From NCBI RefSeq assembly GCF_900091615.1, contig NZ_FMIA01000002.1, forward strand, positions 1,674,001 to 1,738,000: a stretch of 64,000 nt of DNA. Reading direction: 5' to 3'. The notes under the pieces were generated by a model, which made no database searches, was not told where the DNA came from, and saw only the letters and a program-made list of their open reading frames with translations. This document shows positions 57,707 to 64,000 of this stretch, one piece after another; position 1 is the first letter of the stretch; each line of letters opens with the position of its first letter. This DNA is from Micromonospora yangpuensis. GTDB taxonomy: Bacteria > Actinomycetota > Actinomycetes > Mycobacteriales > Micromonosporaceae. The position numbers and the translations under genes are program-made.

Positions 57707-58701
57707 GCGTCGACCTCCGTGGCCGGGTGGGTGGGCGTACCGAGGTCGATCACGGGTTCACCGGGGTGCTGCCGGGGCAGCAGCGGATCCGTCGGGGCCC
57801 CGGTCAGCTCCAGGAAGGCGCTCTCCAGGTCGGGGCGGAGCGGGGTCAGCTCACGTACCCAGACGCCCTGCTCGCCGAGGGTCCGGGCGATCAGTTCCGG
57901 GTCCGCCACCGCGCCGACGACCAGGTGGTCCGGGTACGTCTCGACGGCCAGGCCGGCGCCGCGCAGCAGCTCGGCGGCCCGGTCCGGCTCGGCCACCCCG
58001 ACCCGGATCTCGTGCCGGTCGAAGCCGGCCAGCACGTCGTCCACCCGCCCGGCCGCCACCTGACGGCCGTCGGAGATGATCGTGACGTGGTCGCAGATCA
58101 GTTGGATCTCGGCGAGGATGTGGCTGGAGATCAGCACGGTCACCCCGGTCGCGGCCAGGGACCGGGTCAGGTCCCGCATCTCCCGGATGCCCGCCGGGTC
58201 CAGCCCGTTGGCCGGCTCGTCGAGGATCAGCAGCTCCGGATCCTTGAGCAGGGCCGACGCCACGGCGAGTCGCTGCCGCATGCCGAGCGAGTAGCCCCGG
58301 ACCCGTTCGTGGCCGCGTTCACGCAGGCCCACCAGGTCCAGCGCCTCGTCCACCCGGCTGGTCGGCACCCCGCCGGCCAGAGCGAGCAGCCGCAGCGTGC
58401 GGTGCGCGGTGAAGTTGCCGAAGAACTGTGGGCTCTCCACGATCGCACCGACCCGACCGGCCACCCGGGGCAGGTCGTACGGGGCCCGCGCGCCGAGCAC
58501 GGACATCTGCCCGCCGTCGGCGCGGACCAGGCCGAGCAACGCCCGTAACGTGGTGGTCTTGCCGGACCCGTTCGGCCCGAGGAACCCGTGGATCTGCCCC
58601 GGCTCGACCCGCAGGTCGAAGCCGTCGACCGCGATCCGCCGACCGTGCCGCAGACTGCGGAACGTCTTGCGCAGGCCGGAGATCTCGATGACCGGGCTCA
58701 T
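57703..58701 (-). CDS. ABC transporter ATP-binding protein (DrrA/NatA-like)
   Basis: 332 aa. Walker A GPNGSGKTTTLRALLGLV, Q-loop-like VGAIVESPQFFGNF, signature YSLGMRQRLAVASALL, Walker B LLILDEPANGLDPAGI, and ISSHILAEIQLICDHVTII with the switch His. The C-terminal 90 residues (RHEIRVGVAEPDRAAELLRG ... LGEQGVWVRELTPL) are the regulatory extension typical of DrrA-type exporters. It works with the overlapping permease. ATG 58701 is placed normally. The divergent gene at 58832 is also an ABC ATPase. Confidence 0.92.
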   Translation of the reverse strand: MSPVIEISGLRKTFRSLRHGRRIAVDGFDLRVEPGQIHGFLGPNGSGKTTTLRALLGLVRADGGQMSVLGARAPYDLPRVAGRVGAIVESPQFFGNFTAHRTLRLLALAGGVPTSRVDEALDLVGLRERGHERVRGYSLGMRQRLAVASALLKDPELLILDEPANGLDPAGIREMRDLTRSLAATGVTVLISSHILAEIQLICDHVTIISDGRQVAAGRVDDVLAGFDRHEIRVGVAEPDRAAELLRGAGLAVETYPDHLVVGAVADPELIARTLGEQGVWVRELTPLRPDLESAFLELTGAPTDPLLPRQHPGEPVIDLGTPTHPATEVDA

Positions 58702-58831
58702 CCGGGCAGCCCGCTGCTCCGTGACGACATGGACCGTCCTCCGGTTGTGGTGATCAATGACACGGCGCTCCAGACTAGGGCCGCCGCCTTGCCCGTGGGG
58801 GGCGACCCGGCGGGCGTGATTGGATGGGCGG

Positions 58832-59674
58832 GTGCACACTGACCTGATCTCCGGCGCCGGTGGTGCCGCATCCGCATCGTCGTCCGTGGACGCCGACCTG
58901 GTGGTCAGCCTCGATGGTGTCGGGGTACGCCGCTCCGGCACCGCGCTGCTGCACGACGTGGACTGGCGGGTCGAGCTGGACGAGCGCTGGGTGGTGCTCG
59001 GGCCCAACGGCGCGGGCAAGACCACCCTGCTCAACCTGGCCGGCGGCCGGCTCTACCCGACCACCGGCACCGCCCACGTGCTCGGTGAGCGGATCGGCCG
59101 CACCGACCTCAACGAGCTGCGGACCCGGATCGGGCTGAGCACCGCCGCGCTGGCCGAGCGGGTGCCGGCCGAGGAGCGGGTGAGCGACGTGGTGGTCACC
59201 GCCGCCTGGTCGGTGGTCGGCCGCTGGCGGGAGGAGTACGACACCGGCGACGAGCGGCGGGCCCGGGCCCTGCTGGAGCAGCTCGGCGTGGGCTCGCTGG
59301 CCGACCGGGCGTACGGCACCCTCTCCGAGGGCGAGCGCAAGCGGGTGCAGATCGCCCGGGCGTTGATGACCGACCCGGAGCTGCTGCTGCTCGACGAGCC
59401 GGCCGCCGGGCTCGACCTGGGTGGTCGCGAGGACCTGGTGGCCCGCCTGGCCGAGCTGGCCCAGGACCCGGACGCGCCCGCGCTGGTGCTGGTCACCCAC
59501 CACGTGGAGGAGATCCCGCCGGGCTTCACCCACGCGCTGCTGCTGCGCGACGGCCAGGTGGTCGCCCAGGGGCTGCTCGACCAGACGCTCACCGCTGACA
59601 ACCTGTCGAAGACCTTCGGCCTGCCGCTGACCGTGGACCGGCACGGCGCCCGCTTCGCCGCCCGCGCCGCCTGA
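58832..59674 (+). CDS. Stand-alone ABC ATP-binding protein (YlmA/ModF-like)
   Basis: 280 aa from GTG 58832. VVLGPNGAGKTTLLNLAGGR (Walker A), LSEGERKRVQIARALMTDPE (signature) and LLLLDEPAAGLDLGGREDLV (Walker B) are clear. The switch region is VLVTHHVEEIPPGFTHALLL. No permease gene accompanies it on this strand. This type of soluble ATPase is often a single-gene ABC in actinomycetes with a possible molybdate- or metal-linked or regulatory role. It is followed, 2 nt later, by the PfkB kinase gene. Confidence 0.85.
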   Translation: MHTDLISGAGGAASASSSVDADLVVSLDGVGVRRSGTALLHDVDWRVELDERWVVLGPNGAGKTTLLNLAGGRLYPTTGTAHVLGERIGRTDLNELRTRIGLSTAALAERVPAEERVSDVVVTAAWSVVGRWREEYDTGDERRARALLEQLGVGSLADRAYGTLSEGERKRVQIARALMTDPELLLLDEPAAGLDLGGREDLVARLAELAQDPDAPALVLVTHHVEEIPPGFTHALLLRDGQVVAQGLLDQTLTADNLSKTFGLPLTVDRHGARFAARAA

Positions 59675-59676
59675 CC

Positions 59677-60573
59677 GTGGAGCAGCCCAGGGTTGCCGTC
59701 GTGGGCAGCGCCAACATGGACCTGGTGGCCACCGCGCCCAGCCTGCCCCGGCCCGGCGAGACGGTGCTCGGCGACGACTTCGTGATGGTGCCCGGCGGCA
59801 AGGGCGCCAACCAGGCGGTGGCCGCGGTACGCGCCGGCGCGTCCTGTGCCTTCCTCGGCGCGATCGGCTCCGACGCCTTCGGGGTGACCCTGCGCGCCCG
59901 GATCGCCGCCGCCGGGGTGGACACCAGCCACCTGCGGGTGGTGTACGGGGCCTCCGGCGTAGCCCTGATCATGGTCGGCGCCGACGGGGAGAACGCGATC
60001 CTGGTCACCCCCGGCGCCAACGGCGCGTTCACCGGGCTCACCGAGGGGGAGCTGACCTGCGTACGCCAGGCCGATGTCCTGGTCGCGCAGCTGGAGATCC
60101 CGGTGGCGACGGTGACCGAGGCGGCGCTGGCCGCCCGGGAGGCCGGCACCCGGGTGGTGCTGAACGCGGCGCCGGCCCGGTCGGTGCCGCCGGAGCTGCT
60201 CGACGCGGTCGACCTGCTGGTGGTCAACGAGACCGAGGCGCAGCTGCTGACCGGCCGCGCAGGCGACCCGTACGCCCTGCTGGAGCTGGTGCCCCGCGCG
60301 GTGCTCACGCTCAGCGGCCGGGGCGCCTGGTACGGCGACCGGGACGGGCTGGCCGTGCACGTCCCGGCGGTACGCGTCGACGTGGTCGACTCCACCGCGG
60401 CCGGGGACGCCTTCACCGGTGCGCTGGCGGTGGCCTGGGGTGAGGGGCGAGAGATCGTCGACGCGGTCCGCTGGGCGGCGGCGGCCGGTGCGGCCTGCGT
60501 ACGCCGGCTCGGCGCGTCGGTGGCGCTGCCCCGGCGGGCCGAGATCGACGAGCTGTACGCCTCGTCCGGTTGA
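59677..60573 (+). CDS. PfkB-family carbohydrate kinase (ribokinase-like)
   Basis: 298 aa from GTG 59677. AVVGSANMDLVATAPSLPRP at the N-terminus, FVMVPGGKGANQAVAAVRAG (PfkB signature 1, G-G-K-G-A-N-Q), ALIMVGADGENAILVTPGAN, then VLTLSGRGAWYGDRDGLAVH and VDVVDSTAAGDAFTGALAVA (signature 2 with the catalytic Asp in GD). The GGKGAN-Q and DTAAGDAF pattern is typical of ribokinase RbsK, and it phosphorylates ribose or a similar sugar. It overlaps functionally with no local sugar genes. GTG follows the ABC ATPase stop by 2 nt. Confidence 0.9.
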   Translation: MEQPRVAVVGSANMDLVATAPSLPRPGETVLGDDFVMVPGGKGANQAVAAVRAGASCAFLGAIGSDAFGVTLRARIAAAGVDTSHLRVVYGASGVALIMVGADGENAILVTPGANGAFTGLTEGELTCVRQADVLVAQLEIPVATVTEAALAAREAGTRVVLNAAPARSVPPELLDAVDLLVVNETEAQLLTGRAGDPYALLELVPRAVLTLSGRGAWYGDRDGLAVHVPAVRVDVVDSTAAGDAFTGALAVAWGEGREIVDAVRWAAAAGAACVRRLGASVALPRRAEIDELYASSG

Positions 60574-60595
60574 TCCCACCGGGCACCATTGGGGC

Positions 60596-61003
60596 ATGCG
60601 TTTCCTGCTGAACGTCCTCTGGTTGATCTTCGGCGGCGGCCTGGTGCTGGCGATCGGATACGGTGTCGCCGCCCTGGTGTGCTTCCTCCTGGTGGTGACG
60701 ATCCCGTTCGGGGTGGCCTCGCTCCGGCTGGCCGTGTACTCGCTCTGGCCCTTCGGCCGGACCCTGGTCCCGAAGCCGGGCGTCGGGCTCGGCTCGGGGC
60801 TGGGCAACGTGCTCTGGGTGGTGCTGGCCGGCTGGTGGCTGGCGCTGAGCCACGTGGTGGCCGGGGTGACGCTCTGCCTGACCATCATCGGCATCCCGTT
60901 CGGGGTGGCCAACTTCAAGCTGGTGCCGGCCGCCTTCTGGCCGCTCGGCCGGGAGGTGGTCGAGGTCGACGACCTGCGCCGCCCCGGCGTCGCCCCGGCC
61001 TGA
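60596..61003 (+). CDS. YccF-family inner-membrane protein
   Basis: 135 aa. Four hydrophobic segments: LLNVLWLIFGGGLVLAIGYG, VAALVCFLLVVTIPFGVASL, VLWVVLAGWWLALSHVVAGV, LTIIGIPFGVANFKLVPAAF. The repeated T-I-P/I-G-I-P-F-G-V-A and WPFGR/WPLGR patterns are the twin repeats of the YccF domain. Function is unknown, and the size is normal for the family. It starts at ATG 60596, 22 nt after the PfkB gene, perhaps in the same transcript. Confidence 0.88.
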   Translation: MRFLLNVLWLIFGGGLVLAIGYGVAALVCFLLVVTIPFGVASLRLAVYSLWPFGRTLVPKPGVGLGSGLGNVLWVVLAGWWLALSHVVAGVTLCLTIIGIPFGVANFKLVPAAFWPLGREVVEVDDLRRPGVAPA

Positions 61004-61062
61004 CCGCCCCGCCCCGGTGTGACCGCGCCTGACCGCCCGCCCCGGGCCGGCGGTCGGCCGGC

Positions 61063-61917
61063 TCAGCGGGCGTTGTCGTCGGTGAGCCGTTCGCCCCGCC
61101 GCCGCAGCATCCCCAGGCCGGGGACGCCGGCCACGGCGAGCTTGAGGTCGCGGGTCACGTCGAGCAGCTCGTGCAGGTCCGGACCGACCCGGTCGAGGGT
61201 GGCCAGGATGGGCAGGATGTCCGCCGTGAGGTGCTCCTTGAGCTTGGGCAACTCGTCGACCAGGCGGATCGCGGCGGTCACCTCCTCGTGGCTGAGCTGC
61301 TCGACGAAGCGGCCCGCCATCGGGGCGGCCCGCCGCAGCGTCGCCTCGTAGGCGGCGAGGAGTTCGGCGGCGGTCGACGCGGCGTCCCGGGCGGTGGCGA
61401 CCGTGCCGGCCGCCGACCCGGCCACCGTCTGCGCCTCGGCCACCACCGTGCCGGCGGCCGAGGCCACCCCGTCGGCCCGACTCACCACGCCACCGGCGGC
61501 CGAGGCCACCTCGTCGGCGCGGTCCACCACGGTCCGGGCCCGGGTGGACACCTGCTCGGCCTGCGCCACCACCACGGCCGCGGCGGCCGAGACCCGCTCC
61601 GCCTCGCCGACCACCACCGCCGCCGCGGTGGCGACCGTGGTGGCGTTCTGGATCGCGGTGGTCGCCGCGGCGCTGATCACCGCCACCTCGCGCACCGCTG
61701 TCTCGGCGTCGTCGAGCACCCGGTCGGTGCGTTCCAGGGTCTGCTCGATCCGGTCCACCACCCCGTTGATCCGGGTCAGCAGCGCGTCCACGCCGTCGAG
61801 CACCGCGAAGGCGCGGGTCGGCACGGCGGCGAGGGACGCGGCCGAACCGAGCGCCTGGTCGACGGCGGAGCGGGTGAGGCCGACCATCGCGGCCGGCCGG
61901 GGAAGGGGGATCGCCAT
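61063..61917 (-). CDS. Long Ala/Val-rich coiled-coil protein
   Basis: 284 aa. A predicted helical rod from about residue 40 to 210 carries quasi-repeats such as RTVVDRADEVASAAGGVVSR, ADGVASAAGTVVAEAQTVAG. The seven-residue spacing is compatible with a coiled coil. N- and C-terminal ends are globular-looking (FVEQLSHEEVTAAIRLVDEL, KLKEHLTADILPILATL). I see no transmembrane segment or enzymatic motif. Similar Ala-rich rods are known in actinomycete structural proteins. It is alone on the minus strand, between YccF and the DUF6232 genes. Confidence 0.75.
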   Translation of the reverse strand: MAIPLPRPAAMVGLTRSAVDQALGSAASLAAVPTRAFAVLDGVDALLTRINGVVDRIEQTLERTDRVLDDAETAVREVAVISAAATTAIQNATTVATAAAVVVGEAERVSAAAAVVVAQAEQVSTRARTVVDRADEVASAAGGVVSRADGVASAAGTVVAEAQTVAGSAAGTVATARDAASTAAELLAAYEATLRRAAPMAGRFVEQLSHEEVTAAIRLVDELPKLKEHLTADILPILATLDRVGPDLHELLDVTRDLKLAVAGVPGLGMLRRRGERLTDDNAR

Positions 61918-61963
61918 GACACCCAGTGTGCGCCGGGCCGGCCGGTCCGGCCCACCCGGCGGG

Positions 61964-62443
61964 TCACCGTTCTCCCCGCTGCTCGATGGCGCGCTGCACG
62001 GCCCGGTAGATCTGCCCGAACCGCAGCGCGTCGGGGGTGCGCAACAGCATCACCTCCCGGCCCAGGTGCTGCACCCACAGCTCCTGCACCTGGTTGCCGC
62101 GCTCGTAGGAGCGGTCGAGCCAGCTCAGCGGCAGCTCCAGGAAGGGGGTCAGGGCCAGGGCACCGACCGCGAAGGTGGCCAGGATGATCAACACCGTGGT
62201 CCAGTTGCCCCGGTCCTGTGCCGACCAGAGCAGGGAGACCACGCAGACCAGCGCGACCAGTGGTGGTAACGACAGGAGCAGGACCAGCACGCCCCGGCCG
62301 AGCACCCGGCCCCGGACGGCGAGGGTCTTGCGCCCCCGCGCGTGCCAGACGTACGTCACCTCGTCGATCGGGACGGCCAGGCCACCGGACCGGATCGACT
62401 CGGAGGTCACCTGCACCGCGTCGTCCCGGTAATAGAGGGTCAT
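61964..62443 (-). CDS. DUF6232-family membrane protein (copy 1)
   Basis: 159 aa. MTLYYRDDAVQVTSESIRSG, then LAVPIDEVTYVWHARG, two hydrophobic helices (GVLVLLLSLPPLVALVCVVS; TVLIILATFAVGALALTPFL) and the C-terminus VMLLRTPDALRFGQIYRAVQ. The same start and end occur in the neighbouring gene at 62506, so they are tandem paralogues. Function unknown. Small N-terminal beta domain plus TM hairpin. ATG 62443 is followed by MTLYY. Confidence 0.85.
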   Translation of the reverse strand: MTLYYRDDAVQVTSESIRSGGLAVPIDEVTYVWHARGRKTLAVRGRVLGRGVLVLLLSLPPLVALVCVVSLLWSAQDRGNWTTVLIILATFAVGALALTPFLELPLSWLDRSYERGNQVQELWVQHLGREVMLLRTPDALRFGQIYRAVQRAIEQRGER

Positions 62444-62505
62444 CACTAAGCCTAACCACTGCCGGGCGAATCCGCCGCCCGGCGAGCGGTCCGACCGTCG
62501 ACACC

Positions 62506-62973
62506 TCAGGGGCGCGGGGCCGGCTGCTGCTCCACCGCCCGTTGCACGGCCCGGTAGATCTGCCCGAAGCGCAACGCGTCCGGGGTGGTCAGCAGCCGTA
62601 CCGGGGTGCCCCGCCAGCGGACCCACAGCTCGCGCTCCCGGCTGCCGCGCGCGTAGGAGCGGTCCAGGTACTCGAAGAGGAAGTCGGCGAGCGGGCCGAC
62701 GCCGAGGCCGACCAGGGTGGCCGCACCGACGATGGCGACGGTGACGGTCGGGGAGCGGTCCAGCCAGAGCGCCAACGCGATGCCGAGCAGCGCGGCGACC
62801 AGCGGAGCGGCCAGCGCCGCGCCGAGCGCGCCCCGGCCGGCCAGCACCCGCCAGGACCGACTGCCCTGCCGGTGCCACACCGCGCTGATCTCGGCCAACG
62901 GGAAGGTCCGCTCGTGCACCCGGATCGCGGTGGTGGTGACCCGGACGCCCCGGTCGTCGTAGTACGTGGTCAT
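62506..62973 (-). CDS. DUF6232-family membrane protein (copy 2)
   Basis: 155 aa. MTTYYDDRGVRVTTTAIRVH, TFPLAEISAVWHRQG, membrane helices (ALGAALAAPLVAALLGIALA; VAIVGAATLVGLGVGPLADF) and the tail PVRLLTTPDALRFGQIYRAV. Half of the residues in the last 20 are identical to copy 1. The upstream part of the same frame is not protein-like, so ATG 62973 is chosen. The two copies are 62 nt apart and may form a heteromeric complex; this is inference. Confidence 0.85.
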   Translation of the reverse strand: MTTYYDDRGVRVTTTAIRVHERTFPLAEISAVWHRQGSRSWRVLAGRGALGAALAAPLVAALLGIALALWLDRSPTVTVAIVGAATLVGLGVGPLADFLFEYLDRSYARGSRERELWVRWRGTPVRLLTTPDALRFGQIYRAVQRAVEQQPAPRP

Positions 62974-63069
62974 CGCATCTCCGCAGGCTGGGGCTGACAC
63001 CACACTACGTCTGCAACGATCCGGGCCGTAAGGTTGGCACGACTTCGACGAGGAAGCGAGAGGTGCGGC

Positions 63070-63843
63070 GTGGGCGAGTTCGTGCGGCTGGAGACCAGGG
63101 ACGGCATCGGCACCATCCGGTTGGACCGGCCGCCGATGAACGCGCTGAACACTCAGGTCCAGGAGGAGTTGCGGGCCGCCGCCACGGCGGCCACCGCCGA
63201 TCCCGGGGTCCGCGCCGTCATCGTGTACGGCGGGGAGAAGGTCTTCGCCGCCGGCGCGGACATCAAGGAGATGGCCGACATGTCCTACGTGGACATGGCC
63301 GGTCGGGCGGCCGACCTCTCCAGCGCCCTCGGCGCGATCGCCCGGATCCCCAAGCCGGTGGTCGCGGCGATCACCGGGTACGCCCTCGGTGGCGGTTGTG
63401 AGCTGGCCCTGGCCTGCGACTGGCGGGTGGTGGCCGCCGACGCCAAGCTCGGCCAGCCGGAGATCAGGCTCGGTGTCATCCCGGGTGCCGGCGGCACCCA
63501 GCGGCTGGCCCGCCTGGTCGGCCCGGCCCGGGCCAAGGATCTGATCATGTCGGGTCGGATGGTCGACGCCGAGGAGGCGCTGCGGATCGGTCTGGCCGAC
63601 CGGGTCGCCCCGGCGGCCGAGGTGTACGCGACCGCCGTCGAGCTGGTCACGCCGTACCTGAGCGGTCCGGTGCAGGCCCTGCGGGCGGCGAAGCTGGCGG
63701 TCGACGGCGGCCTGGACATGGACCTCACCTCCGGCCTGGCCTGGGAGAGCCAGCTCTTCGCCGCGCTGTTCGCCACCGACGACCGGCGGGAGGGCATGGC
63801 GGCCTTCGTCGAGAAACGCCGGCCGGACTTCACCGGCCGCTGA
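63070..63843 (+). CDS. Enoyl-CoA hydratase/isomerase family protein
   Basis: 257 aa from GTG 63070. [40 protein letters not shown] (the A-G-A-D-I oxyanion loop) and [20 protein letters not shown] with [20 protein letters not shown] carry the crotonase fold and its two catalytic Glu residues (CELAL, PEIRLGV). It hydrates 2-enoyl-CoA in fatty-acid degradation. It is single-copy in the window, with AGAGGTG before the start. The TPP-enzyme gene begins 74 nt downstream on the same strand. Confidence 0.93.
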   Translation: MGEFVRLETRDGIGTIRLDRPPMNALNTQVQEELRAAATAATADPGVRAVIVYGGEKVFAAGADIKEMADMSYVDMAGRAADLSSALGAIARIPKPVVAAITGYALGGGCELALACDWRVVAADAKLGQPEIRLGVIPGAGGTQRLARLVGPARAKDLIMSGRMVDAEEALRIGLADRVAPAAEVYATAVELVTPYLSGPVQALRAAKLAVDGGLDMDLTSGLAWESQLFAALFATDDRREGMAAFVEKRRPDFTGR

Positions 63844-63917
63844 CCCGGGCGGTTCACATTCCGCTTACCGGCCAGTAACGTGGGACTCCGGTCGGGGCTG
63901 ACGGAGAGGGAGCGGCG

Positions 63918-64000
63918 ATGGCGGAGCGGATCGAGGGGCACGGCGGGGAGTTGGCGCTCGCGGCGCTGCGCGCGTACGGCGTACGCGAGATGTTCACCCT
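63918..64000 (+). CDS. Thiamine-pyrophosphate enzyme (acetolactate-synthase-like), N-terminus only
   Basis: The 27 visible codons start MAERIEGHGGELALAALRAY and continue GVREMFTL, the first helix-strand of TPP-dependent ALS/benzoylformate-type enzymes (G-A-x-x-x-x-x-L-x-x-x-G-V-x-x-x-F). GGAGAGGGAG precedes ATG 63918. The gene runs off the window, so the exact family is uncertain. Confidence 0.6.
   Translation, partial: MAERIEGHGGELALAALRAYGVREMFT

Overview
The window is high-GC actinomycete DNA, about 70% G+C by eye. Many genes start with GTG, stop/start overlaps of the GTGA or ATGA type are common, and HTH-DUF5753, SARP/BTAD, EACC1 and DUF6232 families are present. Gene content and a hairpin repeat with GGAAGGG/CCTTCC arms suggest Micromonosporaceae, probably Micromonospora. 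That family assignment is inference.

Layout. (1) 1-7.9 kb: the end of a 5-formyl-THF cyclo-ligase-like gene, a divergent GntR / HTH-DUF5753 regulator pair, a two-gene EACC1 + caspase-helicase-nuclease cassette (2389-6356) that looks like a biological-conflict (immunity or suicide) system, and a MarR / azoreductase divergon with three spaced operators. Two copies of one unusual palindrome (828-872 and 6598-6641) bracket the GntR-to-helicase block. (2) 8.1-12 kb: a lipoprotein, an AdoMet decarboxylase-like gene paired with a GT1 glycosyltransferase, and an aldo/keto reductase. (3) 12.1-20.2 kb: a seven-gene minus-strand operon (EEP phosphoesterase, two membrane GT2s, a DPPR-synthase-like UbiA, an SDR epimerase, a class III aminotransferase and a UPF0104-type membrane protein), suggesting assembly of a polyprenyl-linked amino-sugar or glycolipid. 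(4) 20.4-26 kb: a SARP regulator with a small downstream ORF, a second UbiA, a cytosolic histidine kinase/NarL pair, and a MbtH domain fused to a truncated, degenerate adenylation domain.

(5) 26.6-43.2 kb is the centrepiece. A tight plus-strand operon encodes an asparagine-synthetase/beta-lactam-synthetase-family protein with a degenerate glutaminase site, a TauD dioxygenase, a GMC oxidoreductase, a GNAT-ATP-grasp fusion, an HExxH metalloprotein, a methyltransferase, LysA-, DapD-, DapC- and DapE-like enzymes, and a FemAB/GNAT-like transferase. A nitrilase-family gene and an MFS exporter follow on the minus strand. This set closely parallels the Pseudomonas syringae tabtoxin cluster (tabA/lysA-like, tabB/dapD-like, aminotransferase, metallopeptidase, TblS, TblC, TblD/Ttr, TblF, TblR). 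I propose a tabtoxin-like beta-lactam or related lysine-derived dipeptide pathway in an actinomycete.

(6) 44.0-48.6 kb: a 12-repeat type I-E-like CRISPR array with no cas genes in view, a duplicated leader-proximal spacer and one broken repeat. It is followed by two regulator genes, a NUDIX hydrolase, a lone CRISPR-like repeat and a mosaic scar made of fragments of two neighbouring gene families. (7) 48.6-64 kb: ordinary accessory and core genes (APH-like kinase, DUF5956, secreted beta-helix protein, GH3/NagZ, ROK regulator, ABC transporters, PfkB kinase, YccF, a coiled-coil protein, a DUF6232 pair, enoyl-CoA hydratase and the start of a TPP enzyme). No rRNA, tRNA, transposase or integrase gene was recognised.
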